From: Halorubrum salsamenti
Lineage (GTDB): Archaea; Halobacteriota; Halobacteria; Halobacteriales; Haloferacaceae
Assembly (NCBI RefSeq): GCF_007671685.1
Contig: NZ_VCNL01000002.1
Span: 248,001-312,000 of the forward strand
Length of the DNA stretch: 64,000 nucleotides
Reading direction: 5' to 3'
A model generated the notes under the pieces. That model did no database searches. It was not told the DNA's origin and worked only from the letters and a program-made list of their open reading frames with translations. Of this stretch, positions 1-8,547 are shown one piece after another. A program made the translations under genes and the position numbers. The first letter of the stretch is position 1, and the number at the start of each line of letters is the position of its first letter.

Positions 1-227
1 GCCACGGCATCGACTACATCTCCCCGCTCTCCGGGTTCGGCCGCCACGCCGTCGACCGGCTCGTCGAAGAGACGTTCGACGTCCAGCAGGGACCGAGCGA
101 GGAGGTCCCCAAGGCCGACTACGAGGACGAACTCCGAACGCTCATCGGCGACGAACACGGCGAGGAGACCGTCGGCGAGGTGTTCCCGGACCACGACCAG
201 ACGTACGTGCACGGTCGGAACGACTGA
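1..227 (+). CDS. C-terminal end of an unidentified protein (5' truncated by window)
   Basis: The frame is open from the window edge (first full codon at base 3) to a TGA at 225-227, giving about 74 residues. It contains HGIDYISPLSGFGRHAVDRL and ends in an acidic tail closing with YVHGRND. Codon use is GC-rich and acidic like the neighbouring core genes, so it is probably real. I do not recognise the family from this tail, and no catalytic motif is visible. The next gene begins 90 bases downstream on the same strand. Confidence 0.55.
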   Translation, partial: HGIDYISPLSGFGRHAVDRLVEETFDVQQGPSEEVPKADYEDELRTLIGDEHGEETVGEVFPDHDQTYVHGRND

Positions 228-317
228 GCGATCCGCACGCCGCCCACGGGACCGCCGAGTTCTCGTCGGCCCGGGATCGCCGGAACCGCTTTCCTCCCCG
301 CGCTCGTAGCCTCGAGT

Positions 318-773
318 ATGTCAAGTGAACGAGTCGTCGAGCTGCTCCGAGAGGCCTACGCCGACGAGATCGAGACCGTGATGAACTACCAGACGAACGC
401 CATCGTCCTCGACGGCGTCCGCGCCGAGGAGATCAAAGAGAGCCTCAAACAGGACGTGCAAGAGGAGCTCGGACACGCCGAACAGCTGGGACAGCGGCTC
501 AAACAGCTCGACGCACGGCCGCCGGGATCGGCCGAGTTCACGGCCACGCAAGACTCCCTGCAGCCGCCCGAGGACTCGACCGACGTACTGGCGGTCATCA
601 ACGGCGTGCTCGACGCCGAGGAGGGCGCGATCGCGACGTACCGGGATCTGATCGACGCCGCCGAGGACGCGGACGACCCGGTCACCGAAGATCTCGCCGT
701 GACGCTCCTCTCCGACGAGGAGGCCCACCGGACCGAGTTCCGCGGGTTCCAGAAGGAGTACCAGCGCGACTAG
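318..773 (+). CDS. Ferritin-like diiron protein
   Basis: A 151-residue all-helical protein. Two helix pairs carry the carboxylate/histidine pattern of ferritin-like diiron proteins: DEIETVMNY near residue 16 and EELGHAEQL near 49 in the first half, then DAEEGAIATYRDLI near 100 and SDEEAHRTEF near 131 in the second. These ExxH-type ligands are typical of rubrerythrin, bacterioferritin and Dps relatives. The likely role is iron handling or peroxide protection in the cytoplasm, but the subfamily cannot be fixed by eye. The ATG at 318 is the natural start. It stands alone, about 100 bases before hisS. Iron storage, Dps-like protection and a rubrerythrin-like role are the alternatives. Confidence 0.8.
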   Translation: MSSERVVELLREAYADEIETVMNYQTNAIVLDGVRAEEIKESLKQDVQEELGHAEQLGQRLKQLDARPPGSAEFTATQDSLQPPEDSTDVLAVINGVLDAEEGAIATYRDLIDAAEDADDPVTEDLAVTLLSDEEAHRTEFRGFQKEYQRD

Positions 774-875
774 ACGAGGCGAGCCGCATCTCGTCGGGCA
801 GGTCGCCAGGCGTCGGCGACCGCGCCCCCGCCCCGAAAGGATGCTTTCAAGCGGGCGCTCGCCGAACCGACGTGC

Positions 876-2198
876 ATGTACGACGGCCTCAAGGGATTCC
901 GCGACTTCTACCCCGGCGAGCAGTCGGCCCGCCGCGAGGTGACCGACGCGATCGAGGACGCCGCGAGCCGCTACGGCTTCCGCGAGATCGCCACCCCCGC
1001 GTTGGAGCGGACGGAGATGTACGTCGACAAGTCGGGCGAGGAGATCGTCGAGGAGCTGTACGCCTTCGACGACAAGGGCGGCCGCGGCGTTTCGATGACG
1101 CCGGAGCTCACGCCGACCGTCGCTCGGATGGTCGTCGCGAAGGGGCAGGAGCTCTCGAAGCCGATCAAGTGGGTCTCAACCCGCCCGTTCTGGCGCTACG
1201 AGCAGGTCCAACAGGGTCGGTTCCGCGAGTTCTACCAGACGAACATCGACGTGTTCGGCTCCTCGGCGCCCGAGGCCGACGCCGAGGTGCTGGCGGTCGC
1301 CGCCGACGCGCTCACGGGCCTGGGGCTCACCGGCGACGACTTCGAGTTCCGCGTCTCCCACCGCGACATCCTCGGCGGCCTCGTCCGGGCGCTCGCCGAC
1401 GACCCCGACGCGGTCGACGCGAAGGCCGCGATCCGCGCGGTCGACAAGCGCGCGAAGGTCGACGACGGCGAGTACCTCGGGCTCCTCTCGGACGCGGGGC
1501 TCGACCGCGCGACCGCCCGCGAGTTCGACGACCTCATCACGGGCGTCGACGCCCCCGAGGACCTCGACGCGGTCGCCGAGGCCGGCGGCGGGGACGTCGA
1601 GGCCGCCGTCGAGAACCTCCGGAACGTGCTCGCCGCGGCCGACGACTTCGGCGCGGGCGACTTCTGTGAGGTGTCGCTGACGACCGCCCGCGGGCTCGAC
1701 TACTACACCGGCGTCGTCTTCGAGTGCTTCGACTCCACCGGCGAGGTGTCCCGCTCCGTCTTCGGCGGCGGGCGCTACGACGACCTCATCGAGAGCTTCG
1801 GCGGCCAGCCCACCCCCGCGGTCGGGGTCGCGCCCGGCCACGCCACGCTCAAGCTCCTCTGTCAGCGCGCCGGCGTCTGGCCCGACGAGGAGTTGACGAC
1901 CGACTACTACGTGCTCAGCGTGGGCGACACGCGGAGCGAGGCGGCCGACCTCGCCCGCGATCTCCGCGCGCTCGGCGACGACGTGGTCGTCGAGGGGGAC
2001 GTCTCCGACCGGTCGTTCGGCGCGCAGCTCGGCTACGCCGACTCGATCAACGCCGAGACGGTCGTCGTCGTCGGCGAGCGCGACCTAGAGAACGGCGAGT
2101 ACACGGTGAAAGACATGGAGAGCGGCGACGAGACGACCGTGCCGGTCGAGGAGTTCCCGCCCGAGGAGGGGCTGCCGACGTACGAGGACTACGAGTAG
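876..2198 (+). CDS. hisS: Histidyl-tRNA synthetase
   Basis: A class II aminoacyl-tRNA synthetase of 440 residues, the usual length for HisRS, that charges tRNA-His in the cytoplasm. The N-terminus MYDGLKGFRDFYP is a typical HisRS opening. Class II motif 2 appears as RPFWRYEQVQQGRFREFYQ around residues 107-125. The histidine-specific motifs ARGLDYYTG and FGGGRYDDL follow near residues 272 and 307, with an anticodon-binding domain at the C-terminus. A TATA-like TTTCAAG lies about 28 bases before the ATG, which suggests a leaderless transcript and supports this start. Confidence 0.97.
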   Translation: MYDGLKGFRDFYPGEQSARREVTDAIEDAASRYGFREIATPALERTEMYVDKSGEEIVEELYAFDDKGGRGVSMTPELTPTVARMVVAKGQELSKPIKWVSTRPFWRYEQVQQGRFREFYQTNIDVFGSSAPEADAEVLAVAADALTGLGLTGDDFEFRVSHRDILGGLVRALADDPDAVDAKAAIRAVDKRAKVDDGEYLGLLSDAGLDRATAREFDDLITGVDAPEDLDAVAEAGGGDVEAAVENLRNVLAAADDFGAGDFCEVSLTTARGLDYYTGVVFECFDSTGEVSRSVFGGGRYDDLIESFGGQPTPAVGVAPGHATLKLLCQRAGVWPDEELTTDYYVLSVGDTRSEAADLARDLRALGDDVVVEGDVSDRSFGAQLGYADSINAETVVVVGERDLENGEYTVKDMESGDETTVPVEEFPPEEGLPTYEDYE

Positions 2199-2273
2199 CG
2201 CTCCGGCGCGCCCGTCACCGATCGCCGCTTCGCGGCTCGGTCCCTCAACGCTTTTTAAGCATGCGCCTGGACC

Positions 2274-3359
2274 GTGGAAACGATGATCCCGCTCGCGACA
2301 GCGATGCCCCCCGGAGAGATCGGTCTTCGCGTGGCGGCCGGCGTCGCCCTCATCCTGATCAACGCGTACTTCGTGGCGATCGAGTTCGGCCTGACCCGCC
2401 TGCGTCAGTACCCCGAATCGGAGATTGACACCCCCGGACTGCGGCGCGCGTGGGAGATGACGGACGACCTGGAGTTCTACCTCACGACCTGTCAGGTGTG
2501 GATCTCCGGGACGAGCATCGCGCTCGGCATCGTCGCGGAGCCGGGACTCGCCGCGCTGTTCGCGCCGGTCTTCGAGAACACGGCGTTCGCGTCGGCGGGC
2601 GCGGGCTCGCTTTTGGGCTTTTTCATCATCAACATGGTCCACCTCACCCACGGCGAGCAGACCCCGACGTACCTCGGCGTCGAGCGCTCGAAGCAGGTCG
2701 CCGAGTACGGCGCCCGGCCGCTGTACTGGTTCGCGTGGCTCATCTCGCCGCTGATCAAGGTCGGCGACTGGGTCGCGAAGGGCACCCTCAGGCTGTTCGG
2801 CGTCGAGATGACCGGGTCGTGGACGGAGACCGAGAGCGAGGTCTTGGAGACGCGCGCGGAGCTCCGCAACCGCCTCGGGTCGATGATGGAGGAGGTCGAG
2901 CTCCCCGAGGAGCGGCGCGAGGAGGTGCTCAACGCGCTCGCCATCGACGAGGTCGACGTGACCGAGATCATGACGCCCGTCGACGAGATCGTCTCGCTGT
3001 CGACGACCGCGTCGGTGGCCGAGAACCTCGACCGCATCCGCGACACGCCGCACAGCCGCTTCCCGCTCGTGGGCGAGGACCCGACCAGCTTCGAGGGGAT
3101 CGTGTACGGCCCCTCGATCGTCTCCAACTTCGAGGCCCTGCAGCGAGGCGACGTGAGCTTCGCGGAGATCGCGGCCCCGCCGATGACGATCTCGGCCGAC
3201 GCCAACGCGAGCGACGCGTACGACCGGTTCCAAGCGGAGAATCAGGAGCTCGCGCTCGTGCTCCGGGACGGCGAAGTCGTGGGGCTCCTCACCGCGACCG
3301 ACGCGCTGGAGGCGGTGATGGGACAGCTCGAGGACCCGCTCGACGAGGGGGATGTATAA
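2274..3359 (+). CDS. DUF21/CNNM-type membrane protein with CBS pair
   Basis: A 361-residue membrane protein. The N-terminal DUF21 transmembrane domain (about residues 10-190) contains the family-like segment ALILINAYFVAIEFGLTRLR. Two CBS domains follow, with MTPVDEIVSL near residue 237. This is the CNNM/CorC/HlyC architecture, linked in other organisms to magnesium or cobalt transport or its regulation and often mis-annotated as hemolysin. The C-terminal CorC domain seen in some relatives is absent, since the protein stops after the CBS pair. A box CTTTTTAAG at 2250-2258 sits about 25 bases before the GTG at 2274 and 33 before an ATG at 2283. Either could be the start, and the GTG fits a leaderless mRNA. 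Confidence 0.85.
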   Translation: METMIPLATAMPPGEIGLRVAAGVALILINAYFVAIEFGLTRLRQYPESEIDTPGLRRAWEMTDDLEFYLTTCQVWISGTSIALGIVAEPGLAALFAPVFENTAFASAGAGSLLGFFIINMVHLTHGEQTPTYLGVERSKQVAEYGARPLYWFAWLISPLIKVGDWVAKGTLRLFGVEMTGSWTETESEVLETRAELRNRLGSMMEEVELPEERREEVLNALAIDEVDVTEIMTPVDEIVSLSTTASVAENLDRIRDTPHSRFPLVGEDPTSFEGIVYGPSIVSNFEALQRGDVSFAEIAAPPMTISADANASDAYDRFQAENQELALVLRDGEVVGLLTATDALEAVMGQLEDPLDEGDV

Positions 3360-3387
3360 GCAGGGGGAACTGACCGACGCGAGGGCG

Positions 3388-3750
3388 TTACGTGTATCGG
3401 TTCCAGTAGTCGATCGACCGATACAGGAGGAACAGGACGGCGTTGAGCAGCCCCGCCAGTGCGACGAGCGCTCCGATTTGCGGACCGAGCGTGTTAAAGA
3501 GGCTCCCTGGACCGCCGATCTCGCTCACGCCGTAGGTGAAAAGCGCCGCGATAACGCCCCAAACGAGCAGTATCGCGGCGATACGAGCGCCGTCGGCGAT
3601 GTATTCCGATATCGGGTGTGTCGATGGGATGGAGGGCGGTGTAGGCACGGTCCCCCGTTTTCCCAACCGTTTATTAAAATCCTCGATATGTGACCTATTC
3701 GTCTCGACTGCTTCGATCTGATCGAACGTGGAGAGAATCCCGTGTGACAC
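3388..3750 (-). CDS. Small two-helix membrane protein, unknown function
   Basis: A 120-residue protein starting at GTG. The soluble N-terminal half contains a charged helix (QIEAVETNRSHIEDFNKRL). Two hydrophobic helices follow, around residues 56-76 (IAAILLVWGVIAALF) and 88-108 (IGALVALAGLLNAVLFLLY), and the protein ends YWNRYT. This is the look of the many small haloarchaeal inner-membrane proteins of unknown role. It lies tail-to-tail with the DUF21/CBS gene. No motif suggests an enzyme. Confidence 0.6.
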   Translation of the reverse strand: MSHGILSTFDQIEAVETNRSHIEDFNKRLGKRGTVPTPPSIPSTHPISEYIADGARIAAILLVWGVIAALFTYGVSEIGGPGSLFNTLGPQIGALVALAGLLNAVLFLLYRSIDYWNRYT

Positions 3751-3839
3751 CCACTCCCGTATTCACCACGTCCGCTGACACATAGCAGTACGACGGGGTA
3801 TCAACGGGGCGATCATCGACGGGAGCGGGACGTGCCCAC

Positions 3840-4244
3840 TCAGTTAAACGCCTCCCGCAGGAACACGATCGCCCCGCCGAGCATCGCGAGGTTCCCGAAG
3901 AACGCGAGCCGCTCGCCGCTTCTGTCCTCCTCGTCGGCGTTCCAGAAGTCGTGCATCGTCGCCGTCACGACCGTCAGGAAGGCGACGGCGGCGCCGGTCG
4001 CGACCCGCGGGAGCCGCCAGAGCGCGATGCCGATCCCGGCGGTGGCCATCATCCCGGACGCGAACGGGGCCGCGAGCTCGGGCGCGGGCACCCCCGCCGA
4101 CTCCGCGTACTCGATCGTGTCCTCCATGTCGCGGAAGTCCTCGGAGGCCTGCGCCGCGAGGCCGATTCCGAGCAGGACGCGGCCGATCCGCGACGGGGCT
4201 CCCCGGTTCCGTTCCGTCTCCTCCGTGGCTTCGTCGTTGCTCAT
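3840..4244 (-). CDS. DoxX-like small membrane protein
   Basis: About 134 residues from the ATG at 4244; an upstream in-frame start at 4271 is less likely. Four hydrophobic segments are visible: LLGIGLAAQASEDF, ELAAPFASGMMATAGIGIALW, TGAAVAFLTVVTATMHDFW and FFGNLAMLGGAIVFL. The pattern, with HDFW near the end of the third helix, resembles the DoxX/DoxD family of four-helix membrane proteins, whose role is poorly defined (some are linked to quinone or redox chemistry). It lies on the same strand as the DJ-1-like gene, 76 bases downstream of it. Confidence 0.65.
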   Translation of the reverse strand: MSNDEATEETERNRGAPSRIGRVLLGIGLAAQASEDFRDMEDTIEYAESAGVPAPELAAPFASGMMATAGIGIALWRLPRVATGAAVAFLTVVTATMHDFWNADEEDRSGERLAFFGNLAMLGGAIVFLREAFN

Positions 4245-4320
4245 GGGTCGGACAACGATAGCATCCCTCATAAAGAACCGTGCGACCGGCTGTGACGGAC
4301 AAACGCCGCCGGAGAACCGG

Positions 4321-4914
4321 TCAGTCCGCGGTCGCTTCGGGCGCGCCGTGGTCGATCTCCGTGCCGAGTAGGTCGAGGAACTGCGCGATCCACTCGGGGT
4401 GATCCGGCCACGCCTGTCCCGTGACGAGGTTCCCGTCGGTGGTGACGCCGTCGACCCACGAGCAGCCCGCGGCCTCGACCTCGGGCCTGACCGCGGGGTA
4501 CGCCGTCATCTCGTAGCCGTCGAGCACGCCCGCCGCCGCGAGGATCTGCGGGCCGTGACAGATCGACGCGACCGGCTTGTCGGCCTCGAAGAAGTGCCGG
4601 ACCGCGTCCAACACCTCGTCGTAGCCGCGGAGATACTCGGGAGCGCGCCCGCCGGGGACGACCAGCGCGTCGTAGTCGGCCGGGTCGACCTCGTCGAACC
4701 CGTGGGTGAGCTCGAAGTCGTGGCCGCGGGTCTCCAGGTACGTCTGGTCGCCCCGGAAGTCGTGGATCGCGGTTTTGATCGCCTCTCCGTCCTCCTTCTC
4801 CGGGCAGACCGCGTGGACCTCGTGGCCGACCGCCCGTAACGCTTGGAACGGCACCATGATCTCGTAGTCCTCGCCGAAATCGCCGACGATCATCAGTATT
4901 TGTTTTCCTGTCAT
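4321..4914 (-). CDS. DJ-1/PfpI superfamily protein
   Basis: 197 residues from the ATG at 4914, beginning MTGKQILMIVGDFGEDYE, the usual DJ-1/PfpI first strand with its conserved acidic residue. The nucleophile elbow is present as ASICHGPQ near residue 106, with Cys followed by His. Members act as glyoxalases/deglycases, chaperones or intracellular peptidases. The sequence cannot say which, but PfpI-type stress protection is the usual inference. The protein ends in an acidic alanine-rich tail. Spacing to nirK upstream is about 147 bases, so co-transcription is possible but not shown. Confidence 0.85.
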   Translation of the reverse strand: MTGKQILMIVGDFGEDYEIMVPFQALRAVGHEVHAVCPEKEDGEAIKTAIHDFRGDQTYLETRGHDFELTHGFDEVDPADYDALVVPGGRAPEYLRGYDEVLDAVRHFFEADKPVASICHGPQILAAAGVLDGYEMTAYPAVRPEVEAAGCSWVDGVTTDGNLVTGQAWPDHPEWIAQFLDLLGTEIDHGAPEATAD

Positions 4915-5061
4915 ATTCACAACACCACCGCAACGTACGCTCCGCGAACGCATAATTGTACTGTCGCCTGGTACCGTGCCGCGCGGTAGCGGCGGGGTCG
5001 TTGGCAAGACGACGATGAGGGGATTCGCGCGCGGTCTTCCGTCACCGGGACTGGTCCCGGT

Positions 5062-6159
5062 TCACTCGTCGGTACCGGGGTCGTACACGTCCGGGTTCGG
5101 CTCGCCGTCGACGTCGACGACGGCGAGCGCGCCGCGGCGTCCGGCCCGCGAGAGCGCGTGGTCGACGACCTTGATCGGTCCCGGCACCACGAGGTCCATC
5201 TCGCCGACCGTCGCCGTCCCGGGCGCGACCGGCGTCGTCTCGACGTACCGCCCGGGCGGCGACACGAGATCGCCGTCGCGGTACAGCCGCGACCAGACGT
5301 TCCCGATCGGGTGCCAGGAGCTGGACTGGTTCGGCCCGCCGTTCACGAAGAACGCGCGGACGGTCTCGCCGACCGAGGCGCCGATCGCGCCGAGGCGGTC
5401 CCCCGTGAATCCGTGGTGTTCGCCGTTGAAAACGACGTACGTCGGGTCCTCGGCGAGCATCGCCCCGTGATCGAAGGCGTGGTGGCCCTTCTCGCCGAGG
5501 TCGCCCTTGGTGTACAGCTCGTGTTGACCGAGGTACAGCTCGCGGTCCACGGCCGGGAGCCCCGCCTCGGGCTCGACGAGTATCGCGCCGAACATCCCCG
5601 AGCTGACGTGGTGGTCCATCGCCGGCACCGCGCAGTGGTAGGTGAACAGGCCGGGGAACTCGGCGCGGAAGCTCAGTTCCGCCGCGTCGTCGCCGGGCAC
5701 GAGCGTCGTGTCGACGGCCCCGCCGCCGGGGCCGTACACGGCGTGGAAGTCCACGTTGTGGATGTCGCTGTTGTCGTCGGCCGGCACCTCGAACCGGAGG
5801 TTCACGGTGTCGCCGCGCCGGACGCGGATCATCGGTCCGGGGACCTGGCCCTCGAAGGTCATGTACTTGAACGTGACTCCGGGCTCGATCTCCGCGACGA
5901 GCTCCTTCGTGCGAAGGGTGACGTCGTGCTCGCGCGGCTCGTCCCAGTCCACCGGCGCCGGCACGTCGGTCGGGTCGGCGGCGATCCGGTCGACGTCGAC
6001 GTCGCGTGCGGGGTCCAGTTCGGCGGCGACGCCCTCGTTCGCGCCCTCCGGTGGCGGGGTCTCCGCGTTCACCGGCGCGCCGATACAGCCGGCAACGGCG
6101 CCGACCGCTCCGATCCCGAGTGCCGCAACCATCTTTCGCCTGCTGAGGTCTTGTGACAT
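5062..6159 (-). CDS. nirK: Copper-containing nitrite reductase, Tat lipoprotein
   Basis: 365 residues, two cupredoxin domains. It would reduce nitrite to nitric oxide on the outer face of the membrane in denitrification. The N-terminus has a twin-arginine signal (SRRK at residues 6-9), a hydrophobic stretch and a lipobox ending AGC at Cys25, so it is probably exported by Tat and lipid-anchored. HNVDFHA provides the type 2 copper His and the catalytic Asp. YHCAVPAMDHHVSSGM gives Cys and His ligands around type 1 and type 2 copper, and SSWHPIGNVW matches the third type 2 His region. No other denitrification gene is visible nearby. A TATA-rich stretch lies at 6195-6210. Confidence 0.93.
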   Translation of the reverse strand: MSQDLSRRKMVAALGIGAVGAVAGCIGAPVNAETPPPEGANEGVAAELDPARDVDVDRIAADPTDVPAPVDWDEPREHDVTLRTKELVAEIEPGVTFKYMTFEGQVPGPMIRVRRGDTVNLRFEVPADDNSDIHNVDFHAVYGPGGGAVDTTLVPGDDAAELSFRAEFPGLFTYHCAVPAMDHHVSSGMFGAILVEPEAGLPAVDRELYLGQHELYTKGDLGEKGHHAFDHGAMLAEDPTYVVFNGEHHGFTGDRLGAIGASVGETVRAFFVNGGPNQSSSWHPIGNVWSRLYRDGDLVSPPGRYVETTPVAPGTATVGEMDLVVPGPIKVVDHALSRAGRRGALAVVDVDGEPNPDVYDPGTDE

Positions 6160-6709
6160 GATTCGTCCCTACTTCTTCCGAGGCCTCCAGGTGACATATA
6201 TAATATATACTGTTCCCCAATACCGGGGCAAGATCGCCTATCTACCCACATATAGGGGATGTTAAATACAGTACATATTCGACACGACAGATCGGATAGC
6301 CGCCGACGCAGTGGGCCGTCGGTGTAGAGTCAACGCTACAGAAGTACCAAATTTATAGATATACTATATTTTTAATATATTAGAATATTTAGTTCTATTT
6401 TGTGCTATAATTAAGTTCTTAACTTCAGTATTATTGCCTTATAAGGCCTAAAAGACTATTAGACAGATCAGTGGGCCAAAGATGATTTTTATAATATTTC
6501 CGTCTTTTTCTCAGAAAGATATAATAATATATGTGATATGATAGGTGAGTTTTTAATACAAAATAATTCTAATTAATTAATTTTATTATAATCTATTTAG
6601 GAGTGTATGACCATATACCAGTTACTATATCGGTTTTTATTGGAATTTTGTAAATTTTTGAAGATCAGATCGGCTGCGCCGTGGATCGCGTCACGTCGCC
6701 CCTGCTCGC
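6160..6709. other. AT-rich gene-free interval between nirK and the catabolic island
   Basis: About 550 bases with no convincing gene. Base composition changes sharply: from about 6340 to 6665 the sequence is mostly A and T (for example TATATTTTTAATATATTAG near 6365) while genes on both sides are strongly GC-rich. The end near 6195-6210 contains an ATATATAATATATAC block that can serve as the nirK TATA region, followed by CCCCAATACCGGGG (6214-6227), a short inverted repeat that could be an operator. I see no insertion sequence, tRNA or clear terminator hairpin. It forms the left edge of the catabolic cluster. Confidence 0.7.
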
Positions 6710-7237
6710 TCACTCGGTACCGAGTTTCGCTCGCGTGTACGGTTCGAGCCCGCCGCGGTCGACGAGCGTCTGCAGGAACTCGGGTAGCGGGTCCGCGTCG
6801 TACCGCTCGTCCGCGGTGTGGTTGATAACGGCTCCCTCGGCGAGTCGGAGACTGATCGCGTCGCCGTCTTCGATCCGATCGGCGTCCGGACAGATCAACA
6901 CGGGGAGCCCGAGGTTGATCCCGTTTCGGAAGAAGATCCGGGCGAACGACTGCGCGACGACCCCGTCGATCCCCGCGCCCAAAAGCGAGAGGGGGGCGTG
7001 CTCGCGGGAGGAGCCGCTCCCGAAGTTGTGCCCGCCCACGACGAAGTCGCCGTCCGAAACGTTCGGAGCGAACTCCGGGCGGAGGTCGTTGAACGCGTGC
7101 TCGCCGAGCTCCGCCGGGTCGCTGGAGACGAGGAACCGCGACGGGATGATCTGGTCGGTGTCGATGTCGTCGCCGAACGTCCACGCCCGGCCGGGCTCGG
7201 TCGTGTCGATGTCGCGGCCCGCGTCGGCGTCGGTCAC
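6710..7237 (-). CDS. Aconitase-family hydratase, small (LeuD-like) subunit
   Basis: 175 residues from a GTG at 7237 that overlaps the stop of the large-subunit gene by 4 nt (GTGA), so the two are translationally coupled. It has the swivel-domain motifs of isopropylmalate isomerase small subunits: DDIDTDQIIPSRF near the N-terminus, VGGHNFGSGSSREHAP, and FFRNGINLGLPV. It would pair with the product of the next gene to (de)hydrate a 2- or 3-hydroxy di/tricarboxylate. The family includes LeuD, homoaconitase, dimethylmaleate hydratase and citraconate hydratase. Its location in a degradative operon argues against routine leucine synthesis. The exact substrate is unknown. Confidence 0.88.
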   Translation of the reverse strand: MTDADAGRDIDTTEPGRAWTFGDDIDTDQIIPSRFLVSSDPAELGEHAFNDLRPEFAPNVSDGDFVVGGHNFGSGSSREHAPLSLLGAGIDGVVAQSFARIFFRNGINLGLPVLICPDADRIEDGDAISLRLAEGAVINHTADERYDADPLPEFLQTLVDRGGLEPYTRAKLGTE

Positions 7238-8547
7238 GCGCCCACCCCCTCGAGGACGTAGTCGTCGTAGCGGTTCAGCTCGACCTCCCGCGGGTCCGTG
7301 ATCTCGCCGTACAGCGCCGACGCGCCCACCGTGGCGGGGCTGGCGAGGTACACCTCGCTCGTCATCGACCCCTCGCGGCCCGGGAAGTTGCGGTTCGCCG
7401 TGGCGAGGCAGACGTCGCCGTCGCCGAGCACGCCCTGGTGCGTCCCGAAGCAGGACCCGCAGCCGGCGCTCTGGACGATCGCGCCCGCGTCGACGAACGT
7501 CTCCATCACGCCGGTGTCCATCATCTGCTTGTACACCGACCGCGAGGCCGGGACGACGACCATCCGCGTGTCGGGGGCGAGCCGCTCGCCCTCGATGATG
7601 TCCGCGACGACCCGGATGTCCTCGTACCGCCCGTTGGTACACGTCCCGACGAACAGCTGGTCGATCTCCGTGCCGACGACCTCGTCGACGGGGACCGCGT
7701 TCTCCGGGTTCGACGGCGTCGACACCTGCGGCGAGAGCGACTCGGCCCGGTAGGAGTGGACCGCCTCGTACTCCGCGCCGTCGTCCGGCCGCGTGTACGC
7801 CGGTATCTCGGGCCGCTCCCCGGTCTGCGCCTCGAGGAAGTCGACGGTCCGCTCGTCGGGCGCGACGATCCCGGCCTTCCCGCCCATCTCGATCGCCATG
7901 TTCGAGAGGACGAGCCGCTCGTGGATCGGCAGCTCCTCGACCGCCGAGCCGCCGTACTCGGCGGTCTTGTACGTGCAGCCGTCGAACCCCACGTCGCCGA
8001 TGAACTTCAGGATGAGGTCCTTCGCGTACACCCCGTCGGGGAGGTCGCCCTCGACCTCGAACCGGAGCGTCTCCGGCACCCGGAACCACAGCTCGCCGGT
8101 CGCGAGCGTCGTCCCGAGGTCGGTGGAGCCGACGCCGGTGCCGAAGCCGCCGACGCCCCCGAAGGTGGTCGAGTGCGAGTCCGCGCCGATAACCAGGTCG
8201 CCCGGGGAGACGAACCCCTCCTCGACGAGCAGCTGGTGACAGATCCCGTCGCCCACGTCGTACTGCTGGGCGCCGTACTCGTCGGCGAACTCCCGGACGA
8301 TGTTGTGGTTGTTCGCGGCCTCGACGCCGTCGGCCGGCGCGTGGTGGTCGATCGTGATGACGGTGTTGTCCGGGTCGACGAGCTCCGGGTCGTCGCCCGT
8401 GACGTCCTCGAAGACCTCGAAGGTCAGCGGTCCCGTCACGTCGTGGGTCATCATCACGTCGACCTCGGCTTCGACGTAGTCGCCGGCCCGCACGTCGTCT
8501 CCCGATTTCTCCGACAGCAGCTTTTCCGATATGGTTTTTCCGGTCAT
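7234..8547 (-). CDS. Aconitase-family hydratase, large (LeuC-like) subunit
   Basis: 437 residues, a normal length for the archaeal LeuC type. The [4Fe-4S] cysteines are recognisable in FVGTCTNGRYEDI and in QSAGCGSCFGTHQGVL. The substrate/cluster loops DHHAPADG and GADSHSTTFGGVGGFG are also present. Together with the LeuD-like subunit it should catalyse a reversible dehydration/hydration. Its start overlaps the stop of the HMG-CoA-lyase-like gene by 4 nt (ATGA). Leucine, methylaspartate-cycle, nicotinate-type (dimethylmaleate) and itaconate/citraconate pathways all use this fold. The neighbours (CoA transferase, lyase, hydantoinase, importer) favour catabolism. Specificity is inference only. 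Confidence 0.9.
   Translation of the reverse strand: MTGKTISEKLLSEKSGDDVRAGDYVEAEVDVMMTHDVTGPLTFEVFEDVTGDDPELVDPDNTVITIDHHAPADGVEAANNHNIVREFADEYGAQQYDVGDGICHQLLVEEGFVSPGDLVIGADSHSTTFGGVGGFGTGVGSTDLGTTLATGELWFRVPETLRFEVEGDLPDGVYAKDLILKFIGDVGFDGCTYKTAEYGGSAVEELPIHERLVLSNMAIEMGGKAGIVAPDERTVDFLEAQTGERPEIPAYTRPDDGAEYEAVHSYRAESLSPQVSTPSNPENAVPVDEVVGTEIDQLFVGTCTNGRYEDIRVVADIIEGERLAPDTRMVVVPASRSVYKQMMDTGVMETFVDAGAIVQSAGCGSCFGTHQGVLGDGDVCLATANRNFPGREGSMTSEVYLASPATVGASALYGEITDPREVELNRYDDYVLEGVGA

Noticed and set aside
6710-8547. LeuCD as ordinary leucine biosynthesis genes
   Set aside because: Operon partners are catabolic (CoA transferase, lyase, hydantoinase, importer) and no leuA or leuB is nearby; not fully excluded.
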